A DNA stretch of 59,511 bases from Nitrososphaera sp. (GCF_013388945.1 NZ_JACAEH010000006.1:1-59511); one strand, 5' to 3'. Shown: positions 50,790-58,986, counted from the stretch's first letter. Program-made: numbers and translations. The notes: a model not told the origin generated them from the sequence alone.

Positions 50790-52108
50790 CTAGAAATGCC
50801 GCGGCGGCAGGGGCCCAGCTGCGAAAGAGCATCGGGCTTTTTCAAGCCGTCATGTACGGTACGGGCCTCATACTTGGCGCAGGCATTTACGTCCTGATCG
50901 GGGACGTCGCAGGTATAGCAGGCAACGCCACGTGGATCTCGTTTGCACTTGCAGCCGCGATAGCGGCTTTCACCGGCCTTTCCTATGCAGAGCTTTCGTC
51001 CATGTTCCCAAAGAGCGCTGCAGAATACGTCTTTGTCAAGAACGCGTTTGGAAGCAACCTGTTTGCGTTTGTTGCAGGCTGGCTCATCATATTTGTTGCA
51101 ATAGTGTCTGCAGCCGCCGTTGCCATCGGCTTTGCTGGCTACTTTGCAAGCTTTGTTCCCCAGGCAGACCGCCTGCTTGCAGCCGTTGCGCTTGTCGCGG
51201 TCCTGTCAGCGGTAAACTTTATCGGAATCCGCGAGTCGACATGGACTAACGCAGTCTTTGCTATAATCGAGGTCGCAGGCCTTGCCACCATAATAGGCGC
51301 CGGCCTGTTTCTGGGCTCTCCGGGAAGCACCGACTATTACGAGATGCCGCCGTCCGTGACATCGCTCCCGGTCGCGTTTGGAGCGATAGTGGGCGCTGCC
51401 GGCCTCATCTTTTTTGCATACTTTGGGTTTGAAAACCTTGCAAACATTGCAGAGGAGACCAAGAATGCCAGAAGGACCATACCTGTCGCCCTTGTAGTAT
51501 CCATCGCAGTCACGACCGTCATCTACATCCTGGTAGCAGTCTCCGCAGTCGCGCTGGTGGGCTGGGAGGCTCTCTCGCAGTCTGATGCACCGCTTGCCTT
51601 TGCCGCCGAAAAGGCGTTTGGCAGGGTCGGCGTCATCATGCTTGCATCGATAGGCCTGTTTGCAACCACCAACACGGTGCTGATGCTGCTTGTGGCCGGC
51701 TCGCGCATAATATTTGGCATGGCCGCCGACCGCGCCCTCCCTTTCTCGCTCTCCACCATCCACCCGAAGACAAGAACCCCTGCAAGGGCGGTCATCGCAG
51801 CCATGGTCCTGACGGCGGCAGTCGTCGCGGTTTCGTCAGGCAGGATAGATGCAGTGGCAAGGGTGGCCGTCTTTGGCATATTCATGGTCTACACCCTTGT
51901 CAACCTGTCCCTCATATGGCTGAGGTACAAAAAGCCGGATCTGGAGAGGCCCTTTCGGACCCCCGGCACAATAGGCAGGTTCCCCATCCTGGCAGGCCTC
52001 GGCCTTGCCACCTCCCTCTGGATGCTCACCCAGTTTGACTGGATGACAGCCGCCGCAGGTGTCGCGGCTGCAGGCTCGGCAGTCTTATTCTACAGGCCGA
52101 AGAGGTAG
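50786..52108 (+). CDS. APC-family amino acid permease
   Basis: 440 residues with about 12 transmembrane helices. The first helix pair has MYGTGLILGAGIYVLIGDVAGIAGNATW, the glycine-rich unwound TM1 of the APC superfamily. FFAYFGFENLANIAEETKNARRTIPVALV (TM6 and the E-E-x-K-N-P-like motif) follows. The substrate is probably an amino acid or amine. The downstream C-terminal domain found in some USP-containing permeases is not fused here; instead the Usp is a separate overlapping gene upstream. Confidence 0.87.
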   Translation: MTRNAAAAGAQLRKSIGLFQAVMYGTGLILGAGIYVLIGDVAGIAGNATWISFALAAAIAAFTGLSYAELSSMFPKSAAEYVFVKNAFGSNLFAFVAGWLIIFVAIVSAAAVAIGFAGYFASFVPQADRLLAAVALVAVLSAVNFIGIRESTWTNAVFAIIEVAGLATIIGAGLFLGSPGSTDYYEMPPSVTSLPVAFGAIVGAAGLIFFAYFGFENLANIAEETKNARRTIPVALVVSIAVTTVIYILVAVSAVALVGWEALSQSDAPLAFAAEKAFGRVGVIMLASIGLFATTNTVLMLLVAGSRIIFGMAADRALPFSLSTIHPKTRTPARAVIAAMVLTAAVVAVSSGRIDAVARVAVFGIFMVYTLVNLSLIWLRYKKPDLERPFRTPGTIGRFPILAGLGLATSLWMLTQFDWMTAAAGVAAAGSAVLFYRPKR

Positions 52109-52147
52109 TGTTTATCTTGCCTTTACGCCAAACTACAGGAGCGCAGC

Positions 52148-52831
52148 ATGAAGTGGTCCCTTGAAGACTTTGTGTACGGGGCAACCGACGGTGCGGTCAC
52201 GACCTTTGCAGTGGTCGCCGGCGTCGTCGGCGCGTCGCTTTCGCCGGCAATAGTGCTCATCCTGGGCTTTGCAAACCTCTTTGCCGACGGCTTTTCGATG
52301 GCAATCGGGAACTATCTGGCGACAAAGTCGCAGAAAGAGTACATCGAGCGGGCGCGCCAGCGCGAAGAGTGGGAGATAGACAACTTGGCAGACCAGGAGC
52401 GGCAGGAGATCCGCGACATCTATGCCAGCAAGGGGTTCAAGGACGAGATACTCGAAGAAATAGTGCGCATAATAACGTCCCGACGCAAGGTGTGGGTCGA
52501 CACGATGATGAAGGAGGAGCTTGGACTGATAGACGACGCAAGGAGGCCCAGGGACACTGCCGTTACGACATTTGCAGCGTTCAACGCGATTGGCGTCATC
52601 CCGCTTGTGCCCTTCATGGCGATGTACGCGCTCGGCGCGATTGCCACCGCGGTGGATGCTTTCGTGTACTCGTCGGTGTTCACAGGGGTCGCGTTTTTCA
52701 CCATTGGCGCGGTCAAGGGCAGGATACTGCAAAAGTCGCTTGTACGGTCGGGCGCCGGCACGCTTGCGGTGGGCGGGATTGCCGCAGTCGTGGCGTTTGT
52801 GGCAGGCTACCTTCTGAACCAGCTGATATAG
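52148..52831 (+). CDS. VIT1/CCC1 family iron/manganese transporter
   Basis: 227 residues. DFVYGATDGAVTTFAVVAGVVGASLSP, NLFADGFSMAIGNYLATKSQKEYIERARQREEWEID and FNAIGVIPLVPFMAMYALG give the five-helix VIT family plan with the long cytoplasmic metal-binding helix after TM2. The family exports Fe2+ or Mn2+ from the cytoplasm. AGGAG seven bases before the ATG and GTTTATCTTG at 52109-52118 suggest a short leader. Confidence 0.85.
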   Translation: MKWSLEDFVYGATDGAVTTFAVVAGVVGASLSPAIVLILGFANLFADGFSMAIGNYLATKSQKEYIERARQREEWEIDNLADQERQEIRDIYASKGFKDEILEEIVRIITSRRKVWVDTMMKEELGLIDDARRPRDTAVTTFAAFNAIGVIPLVPFMAMYALGAIATAVDAFVYSSVFTGVAFFTIGAVKGRILQKSLVRSGAGTLAVGGIAAVVAFVAGYLLNQLI

Positions 52832-52873
52832 CGTCCGCACTTGTTATAAGGTCGGGACGCCAATATCAGCCGT

Positions 52874-53386
52874 ATGTCTTCGGAGGCGCCTGCAAGTTCA
52901 AACCAGGAGATACTGCTTGCCAGCTGGAGCGACAGGTTCTTTGCGTGGCTCATCGACTTTATCATAGTCCAGGTCGCGCTCGGCGCCGTCTTTGCGGCAG
53001 CGGCGTTCCCGTTCTGGTTCACAGCCGACTTTGACAGGATTGACCGCTGGTTTGGCCCCGGGCCGTTCAATGGACCTGTGAGCTATGCCATAACAAGCAC
53101 CGTGTTTTTCGCGTACTGGACGTTCTTCGAGTCCACGCGGGGGCAGTCGATAGGCAAGATGGTGCTCAAGATAAAGACAGTCGACCTGGCGGGCAGGCCT
53201 GCAAGCACCAGAAACGTCGCCATCCAGAGCTTTGGCAAGGCTTTTCTTTTGCCGATTGACGTGATCCTCGGCTGGATATTCACAAACGAGAGGCGCCAGC
53301 GCATCTTCAACCGCGCAAGCGACACACTTGTAGTGAAAATAAAGGAAGGCTACGGCGAGCCTGGTACGACCTACAAAAAAGATTAG
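52874..53386 (+). CDS. RDD-family membrane protein
   Basis: 170 residues with three or four helices. SWSDRFFAWLIDFIIVQVALGAVF holds the R..D..D signature, and STRGQSIGKMVLKIKTVDLAGRPAS is the conserved cytoplasmic loop. RDD proteins are of unclear function, some linked to ion exchange. GTTATAAGG lies about 26 bp upstream of the ATG. The last codon shares TTAG with the convergent cupredoxin gene. Confidence 0.8.
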   Translation: MSSEAPASSNQEILLASWSDRFFAWLIDFIIVQVALGAVFAAAAFPFWFTADFDRIDRWFGPGPFNGPVSYAITSTVFFAYWTFFESTRGQSIGKMVLKIKTVDLAGRPASTRNVAIQSFGKAFLLPIDVILGWIFTNERRQRIFNRASDTLVVKIKEGYGEPGTTYKKD

Positions 53387-53844
53387 GGTGAGAGAACCAC
53401 GAGGTTCCCGCTCATCGTCGGCTGGTGGTAGATGCATTGGTACTGGAAGACCCCGCTCTGGTCTGCCACGAACTCTATTGTCTTGTTGTCGCTAGCGTCC
53501 ACGTCGTTGTGCGTCTGGTAGTGGTCTGCCATGGTGAAGCTGTGCTTTTCCTCCGTCTCTTCTGGCTCTAGGTTGTAAAAGTGGATGACAACCCTGTCGC
53601 CCCTGTTCACAGTAATCTCTTCAAGGGAGAACTTGTCAGGAGGTATCCCCAGCTCGTCCTCGTTTATGCTCTCGTCCACTTCTGAAAAGAGGTAGAACTC
53701 GCGCGTCTGCGGTTCTGCCGCCGCAGGCACAAGCCCCGAGATCTGGTCCTGCACCTGCATTATGCTTGCCGATGCGGCCAGCGCCACGGCGATTGCCGCC
53801 GCAGCTATTCCGATTGCCGCATAAGCGATTGCGTTTCCTGCCAT
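53383..53844 (-). CDS. Membrane-anchored cupredoxin (blue copper-type) protein
   Basis: 153 residues. One N-terminal helix (IAYAAIGIAAAAIAVALAASASI), a linker, then a cupredoxin domain: ITVNRGDRVVIHFYNLEPEETEEKHSFTMADH with a first histidine, and QSGVFQYQCIYHQPTMSGNLVVL, giving the C-x2-H-x3-M loop of type 1 copper. Such proteins are abundant in ammonia-oxidising archaea and carry electrons outside the membrane. A TATA-like TAATATAG is about 25 bp upstream, next to the TGCA palindrome. Confidence 0.85.
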   Translation of the reverse strand: MAGNAIAYAAIGIAAAAIAVALAASASIMQVQDQISGLVPAAAEPQTREFYLFSEVDESINEDELGIPPDKFSLEEITVNRGDRVVIHFYNLEPEETEEKHSFTMADHYQTHNDVDASDNKTIEFVADQSGVFQYQCIYHQPTMSGNLVVLSP

Positions 53845-53883
53845 GTGGAGAAAAGCTCTATTTTTCTATATTAGGAGCGTGAA

Positions 53884-53900
53884 TGCAGTGCAATGCACAA
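53884..53900. promoter_or_regulatory. TGCA-W-TGCA palindrome, copy 5
   Basis: TGCAGTGCAATGCACAA lies between the divergent cupredoxin (minus) and CBS (plus) promoters. The plus-strand box GTTTATC begins 11 bp downstream. The first 25 bases from 53884 match copy 6 at all but two positions, which extends similarity beyond the core. Confidence 0.65.
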
Positions 53901-53942
53901 TGTTCATAGGGTTTATCATCCCACCCTATCCCCGTGGTAGAA

Positions 53943-54716
53943 ATGCAGGACATTTCCATAAAGGCCGCCGCGCCCCAGATATTCCGCCGGCCGCTCCTCT
54001 ATGTCAGTCCCGCTGACTCGCTTTTTCACGCCGCGACGTTCCTTGCGGTGGGACCCCAGATCTATGCCGATGGGCTGGTCGTGCTTGACGCAGGCAGGCT
54101 GGTTGGCAGGATAGGAGGCAAGCATCTTGCAAAACACATACTTGGGAAAAAAGAAAGGTGGCTTGACGCCAGCGCAGGCGAGATAGGCGAGCCGCTTGAA
54201 AAACCCCTTGACGCCGACTCGCCGCTCAAAGACGCGCTGTCCATGTTTTCAGAGACAAGGTTTGCGTTCATGCCCGTTGCCACAGGCGGCAAGATCGTGG
54301 CGTCGCTTTCAATCCGCGACCTGCTTGGAATAGCGGACAAGACCCGCAAGGCGGTTCAGCTGGCTTCCCCGATCACTGCAGTCCAGGAGAATATGGGCGT
54401 GGTGGAAGCCCTGAGGTTCATGGTCGACAAGGCCGTGCGCAACCTCGTGACGATGCGCCCGGACGGCCCTTATTTCATTAACGACAGGAGGGTGCTCGAG
54501 TTCCTGCTGAGCCACGAGGCCAGGCAGCTTGTGCAAGAGCGCGGCTTTTCCGCGCTCGACGACGTTCCTCTGTCGCACATAGAGTTCTACAAGGGCAGGG
54601 TGATGAACCCAGATGAGAGCACAAGCACTGCGGCAAGTCTGCTGTCGGATGTCTGCACGCCGTGCATTTTCATCGGGTACAAGATACTGACGCCGTGGGA
54701 CCTTGTGATGAAGTGA
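53943..54716 (+). CDS. CBS-domain protein (two or more CBS units)
   Basis: 257 residues from ATG 53943 (GTG 53934 is an alternative). First unit: QIFRRPLLYVSPADSLFHAATFLAVGPQIYADGLVVLDAGRLVGRIGGKHLAKHI. Second: PLDADSPLKDALSMFSETRFAFMPVATGGKIVASLSIRDLLGIA. Third, less clear: SPITAVQENMGVVEALRFMVDKAVRNLVTM. These would sense adenosine nucleotides. GTTTATC is centred about 28 bp before the ATG. Its partner is unknown. Confidence 0.8.
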   Translation: MQDISIKAAAPQIFRRPLLYVSPADSLFHAATFLAVGPQIYADGLVVLDAGRLVGRIGGKHLAKHILGKKERWLDASAGEIGEPLEKPLDADSPLKDALSMFSETRFAFMPVATGGKIVASLSIRDLLGIADKTRKAVQLASPITAVQENMGVVEALRFMVDKAVRNLVTMRPDGPYFINDRRVLEFLLSHEARQLVQERGFSALDDVPLSHIEFYKGRVMNPDESTSTAASLLSDVCTPCIFIGYKILTPWDLVMK

Positions 54717-55763
54717 CTAGTTCGGAGTTATCACGGCTCTGCCGGCTATCTTGCCTGCCTTCAGCTGGTCGATTGCGCCGTTTATGTCCTCCAGCTTGAA
54801 TGGCGCAAGGGAGTGCTTCACCTTGCCCTGCCTGGCAAGCTCTATCACCTCTGCGAGTTCGTTGTAGTTGCCCCACAGCGAGCCGGTGATGGTGTTCTCG
54901 TTGATGACCGCAGGCATGAGCGGCACTTTTATCATCGAGCCAAACAAGCCCACTATGGCAAGCACGCCCCCCTTGGCAAGGATGCCGGCAGACGCAGAGA
55001 TCGTGTTTTCAGCGCCCGCGCAGTCAAGTACGAGGTCGACGCCCCTGCCGCCGGTTGCGTCCATGACCTGCGCCCGCAGCTCGTCTGATATTGGAAAGGT
55101 CCGGTCTGCGCCAAACTTTTTGGCAAGGTCGAGCTTTTTCTCGTTCCTGTCTATTGCCATCACAGTCGAGGCCGGCCCGAAAAACCGTGCGTACTGGACG
55201 CCGTACGAGCCAAGGCCCCCGATGCCCACCACCGCGACCGACGTTCCCGGGACAAGCATGTGACGGAACCTGCGTATAGCCCTGTATGGAGTCAGCCCCG
55301 CATCTGTCAGCGGCGCAAGCTCTTCTGCCGAAAGCCTGCCGTCTGCTTTTATCAGGAACCTGTACGACGGGACAGAAACGTACTGCGCGTAGCCCCCGTC
55401 CTGCGATATGCCGGGCCACTTTGCCTTGGGGCATGACTGCTCGTCGCCAAGCTTGCACACGTGGCATACGCCGCAGCCCCATCCTCCAAAGACTGCCACG
55501 AGGTCGCCCACCTTAAACAGCCCCCCTGGCACGTCCTCGCCCAGCTCTTCTACGTATCCCGCTATCTCGTGCCCCGGAGCCAGCGGAAGCCGGAGGGGTA
55601 TCGAGTCCTTCCATTCGCCGGCGATGAGGTGCAGGTCAGAGTGGCAAAGGCCGGCGGCGCCGACTTTGACTACCACGCCCGGGCCCTTTGCGCGGGGTTT
55701 TGGAACTTTTTCAACGACAAGCGGCTTTTGGTACACGTGTATCCTTGCAGAAAGCATGCTCAT
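54717..55763 (-). CDS. Zinc-dependent alcohol dehydrogenase
   Basis: 348 residues of the medium-chain dehydrogenase family. GLCHSDLHLIAGEW (catalytic zinc), GHEIAGYVEELG, CGVCHVCKLGDEQSC (structural zinc, four cysteines) and VAVVGIGGLGSYGVQYARFF with AIDRNEKK (NAD-binding with the acidic residue that favours NAD) are all visible. It oxidises an alcohol or reduces an aldehyde. GAAATATC about 25 bp upstream gives its promoter next to the palindrome at 55804-55817. Confidence 0.87.
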   Translation of the reverse strand: MSMLSARIHVYQKPLVVEKVPKPRAKGPGVVVKVGAAGLCHSDLHLIAGEWKDSIPLRLPLAPGHEIAGYVEELGEDVPGGLFKVGDLVAVFGGWGCGVCHVCKLGDEQSCPKAKWPGISQDGGYAQYVSVPSYRFLIKADGRLSAEELAPLTDAGLTPYRAIRRFRHMLVPGTSVAVVGIGGLGSYGVQYARFFGPASTVMAIDRNEKKLDLAKKFGADRTFPISDELRAQVMDATGGRGVDLVLDCAGAENTISASAGILAKGGVLAIVGLFGSMIKVPLMPAVINENTITGSLWGNYNELAEVIELARQGKVKHSLAPFKLEDINGAIDQLKAGKIAGRAVITPN

Positions 55764-55803
55764 ATCCTGCCAGAACTCCTGTATGATATTTCAGGAATTC
55801 GAT

Positions 55804-55820
55804 TGCAGTGCAATGCACAA
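55804..55820. promoter_or_regulatory. TGCA-W-TGCA palindrome, copy 6
   Basis: TGCAGTGCAATGCACAA sits between the alcohol dehydrogenase and small zinc-finger gene promoters (boxes near 55787 on minus and 55831-55840 on plus). It is nearly identical to copy 5 over 25 bases. Confidence 0.65.
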
Positions 55821-55861
55821 TATTCACACCGGTTAAGAACCCCGGACCCGACGACTGGACG

Positions 55862-56038
55862 ATGGCCTGCAGGGGAATATGCACACAGTACAAGACGACT
55901 GCGCGCTATGTGGAAAACCACAAGCGCTGCAGGATTTGCGATATCTTCATACACTGGGAGGGGGCGCGCTGCCCCTGCTGCAGTTTTGCCCTCAGGACGC
56001 GGGCCAGGAACGCAAAAAAGCTTGCTCGCATAGGCTGA
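55862..56038 (+). CDS. 58-residue zinc-finger protein
   Basis: MACRGICTQYKTTARYVENHKRCRICDIFIHWEG, then ARCPCCSFALRTRARNAKKLARIG. Cysteine pairs CxxC and CPCC plus histidines, followed by a highly basic tail, are consistent with a nucleic-acid-binding zinc ribbon. GGTTAAGAAC (55831-55840) is centred about 26 bp before the ATG; the frame to 55808 begins in the palindrome. Similar short cysteine-rich basic proteins are seen elsewhere in this window. Confidence 0.68.
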   Translation: MACRGICTQYKTTARYVENHKRCRICDIFIHWEGARCPCCSFALRTRARNAKKLARIG

Positions 56039-56040
56039 GC

Positions 56041-57045
56041 CTAGTAGCAGACCGTCTGGCTCTTTTCGGCAATCCTGAACGCCTCTGCGCGTGCATCAAG
56101 CCCGATGCCGGTGTAGACGTCAAGGTGTTTGCCTATTATGGCAGGTCCTGTGTCAGCGGCAGTGAACGTTTTCTGGTTCCACGGGTCCTTCAAGTATGGC
56201 ATGGTTATCTCTGTAAAGTACGGTATCACAGAGGTGTCGGTTGCGACGTACCCCACTTGCATCACCATGCCACTTGAGCCCCGCGGCTCCTCTGAAATGT
56301 GGAAACCTCCTCCCCAGTAGCCCAGATAGCTGCCGTCATTTGCAAGCCCCGAGCCCTGCATCATTATCTCTTCCACGAATCCCGCGTAGTAGGCCCTCTC
56401 GCCTTCATCGGTCATTATTGTAATCGATCCTGTGCCGGCATAGTCTGACTCTATGGGTGTAAAGTACGCGGTGACGTTCCATCCGTCGTAGCAGACCTTG
56501 CCTTCAAGAAGAGCGGGATCAATCTTCCTGCCCTGCACGTCTATCTCCATTATAGCCGCCCAGTTGTTGTCCGTGTTGCCGTACACCTTTATCTTGACGT
56601 AGCGCGCGCCTATTGGCTCAAACGAATAGTTCTCCGGCGCCGCCGTATTGCCGCTGCTCCGGCCGTGGATGTAGAATTCTTTAAACGACGTGCCGTCAAC
56701 CGAGGTAAGGATTGCAAAGTGGTACACCCGCACGTCGCCCTTGTACCAGGCAATGTCAGCGCTGCAAACCATCCTCATTCTGCCGAGGTCGACCTGTATC
56801 CACGAGCCGATTCCGTTGTTGGCCCATCCAGTCTTCGGGTCGTTGTCTATGGCCCTGTGAGGATAGCTCCCGGTCTGGTGGCCGCTTGCAATAGCCCTGT
56901 CTATCGGGAGGTTGACGCATGACTCTGCGCTTGCTTGCTGCGGTGTCAGAAAAGCTACCGCAAGCACGACGGCGATGAGCGGTACCGCATAGTGTAATCC
57001 AGAGGCAGGACGGTTTCCTGCTTTTTTTGTCCTGAACGTTTGCAT
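56041..57045 (-). CDS. Secreted discoidin (F5/8C) plus 3D-domain protein, paralogue A
   Basis: 334 residues. A signal peptide (LHYAVPLIAVVLAVAFLTPQQASA) is followed by a discoidin-like domain: AIASGHQTGSYPHRAIDNDPKTGWANNGIGSWIQVDLG, and EPIGARYVKIKVYGNTDNNWAAIMEIDVQG. The C-terminus has TAADTGPAIIGKHLDVYTGIGLDARAEAF, the 3D (Asp-Asp-Asp) domain also found in bacterial lytic transglycosylases and YabE-like proteins. Carbohydrate binding at the surface is likely; a peptidoglycan target is not expected in archaea. A GATAAATC box lies about 27 bp upstream. Confidence 0.8.
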   Translation of the reverse strand: MQTFRTKKAGNRPASGLHYAVPLIAVVLAVAFLTPQQASAESCVNLPIDRAIASGHQTGSYPHRAIDNDPKTGWANNGIGSWIQVDLGRMRMVCSADIAWYKGDVRVYHFAILTSVDGTSFKEFYIHGRSSGNTAAPENYSFEPIGARYVKIKVYGNTDNNWAAIMEIDVQGRKIDPALLEGKVCYDGWNVTAYFTPIESDYAGTGSITIMTDEGERAYYAGFVEEIMMQGSGLANDGSYLGYWGGGFHISEEPRGSSGMVMQVGYVATDTSVIPYFTEITMPYLKDPWNQKTFTAADTGPAIIGKHLDVYTGIGLDARAEAFRIAEKSQTVCY

Positions 57046-57412
57046 GGTGCAATCGTAGGATGGTCGGGATTTATCAATCGGGAGTACACTGCAAAGTGCT
57101 GTACAAGAGCGACCCAAAAATGCCGAGAGGTAATACTTTGCAGTACATCGCGTATTGGCGAACGTGGCGCCGGGGGAATGAATTTTACCTAGACATGTAC
57201 TGGAAGTAAATACAGTCTTTATTGTGTTTATAGAAAGGGAACCTGTAATATTCCTCTTTTTTGCCAAAATCTGGATGCTGGAATCAGTGCATTGATTTAA
57301 AGTATGAGGATTTGGCCTCTGTAAAAATGAAGCAGAATAATCATCCTTGAAGCTTGGTGATCATCCTCCTGCCTCCAGCTAGCAACGCCGGGAGGTCTGA
57401 GGCGCGGTACGC
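57046..57412. other. AT-rich intergenic region with two palindromic motifs
   Basis: No gene seen. It holds the promoter of paralogue A (GATAAATC near 57070-57077) and two related palindromic elements. The first, 57084-57104, has GTACA/TGTAC arms around CTGCAAAGTGC; the second, TACTTTGCAGTACA, starts near 57134. Both look like diverged copies of the TGCA palindrome. The rest is T-rich and lies downstream of paralogue B. Confidence 0.5.
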
Positions 57413-58369
57413 CTAGTAGCAGACTGTCTGGCCCTTTGCTGCTATCCTGAACGCCTCTTCCCTCGAGTCGAGGCCCGAGCCCGTGTAGACGTCGATGTGC
57501 TTGCCGATTATTGCAGGGCCCGTGTCTGCCGCAGTAAAGGTCATCGAGTTCCAAGGCTCTTTCAGAAACGGTATCGCTATCTTGGTAAAGTAGGGTATCA
57601 CCGACGTGTCCGTGGCGACGCGGCCAATGTCCACCAAAAGCCCGCTTGACGTGCGCGGCTCTTCAGATATGTGGTAGCCACCGCCCCAGTAGCCAAGGTA
57701 GTTCCCGTCGTTTGTCCTGCCCGACCCCTGCACCAGTATCTCGTCCACGAATCCCTTGTAGTAGGCCCTCTCACCCTCGTCAGTCATTACAGTAGTCGAG
57801 CCGGTACCAGCATAGTCTGATTCTATTGGTGTAAAGTAGGCGGTGATGTTCCAGTCGTCGGAGCAGACCTTGCCCGCAAGGAGCGTGGTGCTTGGCGCCT
57901 CGCCCTGAACGTCTATCTCCATTATAGCCGCCCAGTTGTTCTCGGTGTTGCCATATACTTTGATCTTGACATAGCGCGCACCGATGGGCTCAAAGGAGTA
58001 GTGCTCAGGAGAAAGCGTCGAGCCGCTACTCCTGCCGTTCAGGTAGACTTCCTTGTAAGACTCGCCGTCAAGCGAAGCTAGGATGGCAAAATGCGCCACG
58101 CGCAGATCCCCGCGGTACCAGGCGATGTCGACGCTGCAGACCATCTTTGGAGATCCCAGGTCGACTTTTATCCACGAGCCCAGGCCGTAGCTTGCCCAGC
58201 CCGTTCCCAGGTTGTCGTCGATTGCTCTGCTCGAGTAGCTCCCCAATTGGTGGCCGCTTGCAGTGACTTTGTCTATTGAAACGCTCTGGCACGTCGCGGC
58301 CTGGGCCTGATGAGGAATCGCAATGGACGCGGCAAGGACAACTGTTAGAACGAGGATAATTGCACGCAA
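57413..58369 (-). CDS. Secreted discoidin (F5/8C) plus 3D-domain protein, paralogue B
   Basis: 318 residues from TTG at 58369. A signal peptide (AIILVLTVVLAASIAIPHQAQA) is followed by the same domains as paralogue A: ASGHQLGSYSSRAIDDNLGTGWASYGLGSWIKVDLGS and TAADTGPAIIGKHIDVYTGSGLDSREEAFRI. The two proteins are about 70-80% alike over the mature parts by eye, so this is a tandem duplication. AAAATAAATGC (58392-58402) is centred about 27 bp upstream. Confidence 0.82.
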   Translation of the reverse strand: MRAIILVLTVVLAASIAIPHQAQAATCQSVSIDKVTASGHQLGSYSSRAIDDNLGTGWASYGLGSWIKVDLGSPKMVCSVDIAWYRGDLRVAHFAILASLDGESYKEVYLNGRSSGSTLSPEHYSFEPIGARYVKIKVYGNTENNWAAIMEIDVQGEAPSTTLLAGKVCSDDWNITAYFTPIESDYAGTGSTTVMTDEGERAYYKGFVDEILVQGSGRTNDGNYLGYWGGGYHISEEPRTSSGLLVDIGRVATDTSVIPYFTKIAIPFLKEPWNSMTFTAADTGPAIIGKHIDVYTGSGLDSREEAFRIAAKGQTVCY

Positions 58370-58439
58370 CTTTTATGCAATCTGAGAGGAGCATTTATTT
58401 TGCTTGTGGAGTCTGTGCCTGTGACAACGTAGCAGAAGA

Positions 58440-58820
58440 TTATGCCTGAAGTTTTGCAATCAGGTTGTCTGCCTCTATCTCGCCCTTTTTCGTGAGCGAG
58501 TACAGGTCGTCGCCTGTGTCTGTCTGGCCGTCTTTCTTGACAAGCCCCTTTTTCACAAGCCTGCCGGAAAAGTTGCCGCCCTCAAACCAGTTGCCGTACG
58601 CCTTGCCCCAGTCAGAAAGGACGGCCTTTATCTGGTCCTTTGTCTGCTTTGCATTCAGCCTGAGCGCGACCACTATCAGGTCCTGCGTTCCTACCTTGTC
58701 AACCTTTTCTGCAATGCGCTGCTCAAGCCCGCGTGCAGTAGCTTGCGGGGCCTTGTATACGGCCTGCTCTAGCGACGCGACCCTCTTTTGCAGGTCGCGG
58801 ATTGCGCTTTCAAGATCCAT
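58440..58820 (-). CDS. Coiled-coil and winged-helix-like protein
   Basis: 126 residues from ATG 58820: an N-terminal coiled coil (ESAIRDLQKRVASLEQAVYKAPQATARGLEQRIAEKV), then DLIVVALRLNAKQTKDQIKAVLSDWGKAYGNWFEGGNFSGRLVKKGLVKKDGQTDTGDDLYSLTKKGEIEADNLIAKL. The second part is predicted to be a winged helix. It could be DNA-binding but shows no specific family signature. CATATATTGG is centred about 27 bp upstream, inside the end of the next gene. Confidence 0.65.
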   Translation of the reverse strand: MDLESAIRDLQKRVASLEQAVYKAPQATARGLEQRIAEKVDKVGTQDLIVVALRLNAKQTKDQIKAVLSDWGKAYGNWFEGGNFSGRLVKKGLVKKDGQTDTGDDLYSLTKKGEIEADNLIAKLQA

Positions 58821-58857
58821 TTCCCAGCATGCATCCGGCTGTTGCCAATATATGCTT

Positions 58858-58986
58858 TCAAGAAGAGTACTGGTCTTCGCCGCCAAGCGACTCCATGTAT
58901 GTTGCATGACAATCCTTGCACTGGTTCCCAACAAAGCTTGCCTCATCGATTTCCTGCTTGCAGTTCACGCATTTTCTTGTCGCCAT
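58858..58986 (-). CDS. 42-residue zinc-ribbon protein
   Basis: Starts MATRKCVNCKQEIDEASFVGNQCKDCHATYMESLGG. Two CxxC knuckles make a compact zinc ribbon. The frame to 59151 crosses the promoter and is not used; CACTTATCG about 26 bp upstream of 58986 fits a leaderless message. No known function. Confidence 0.65.
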   Translation of the reverse strand: MATRKCVNCKQEIDEASFVGNQCKDCHATYMESLGGEDQYSS

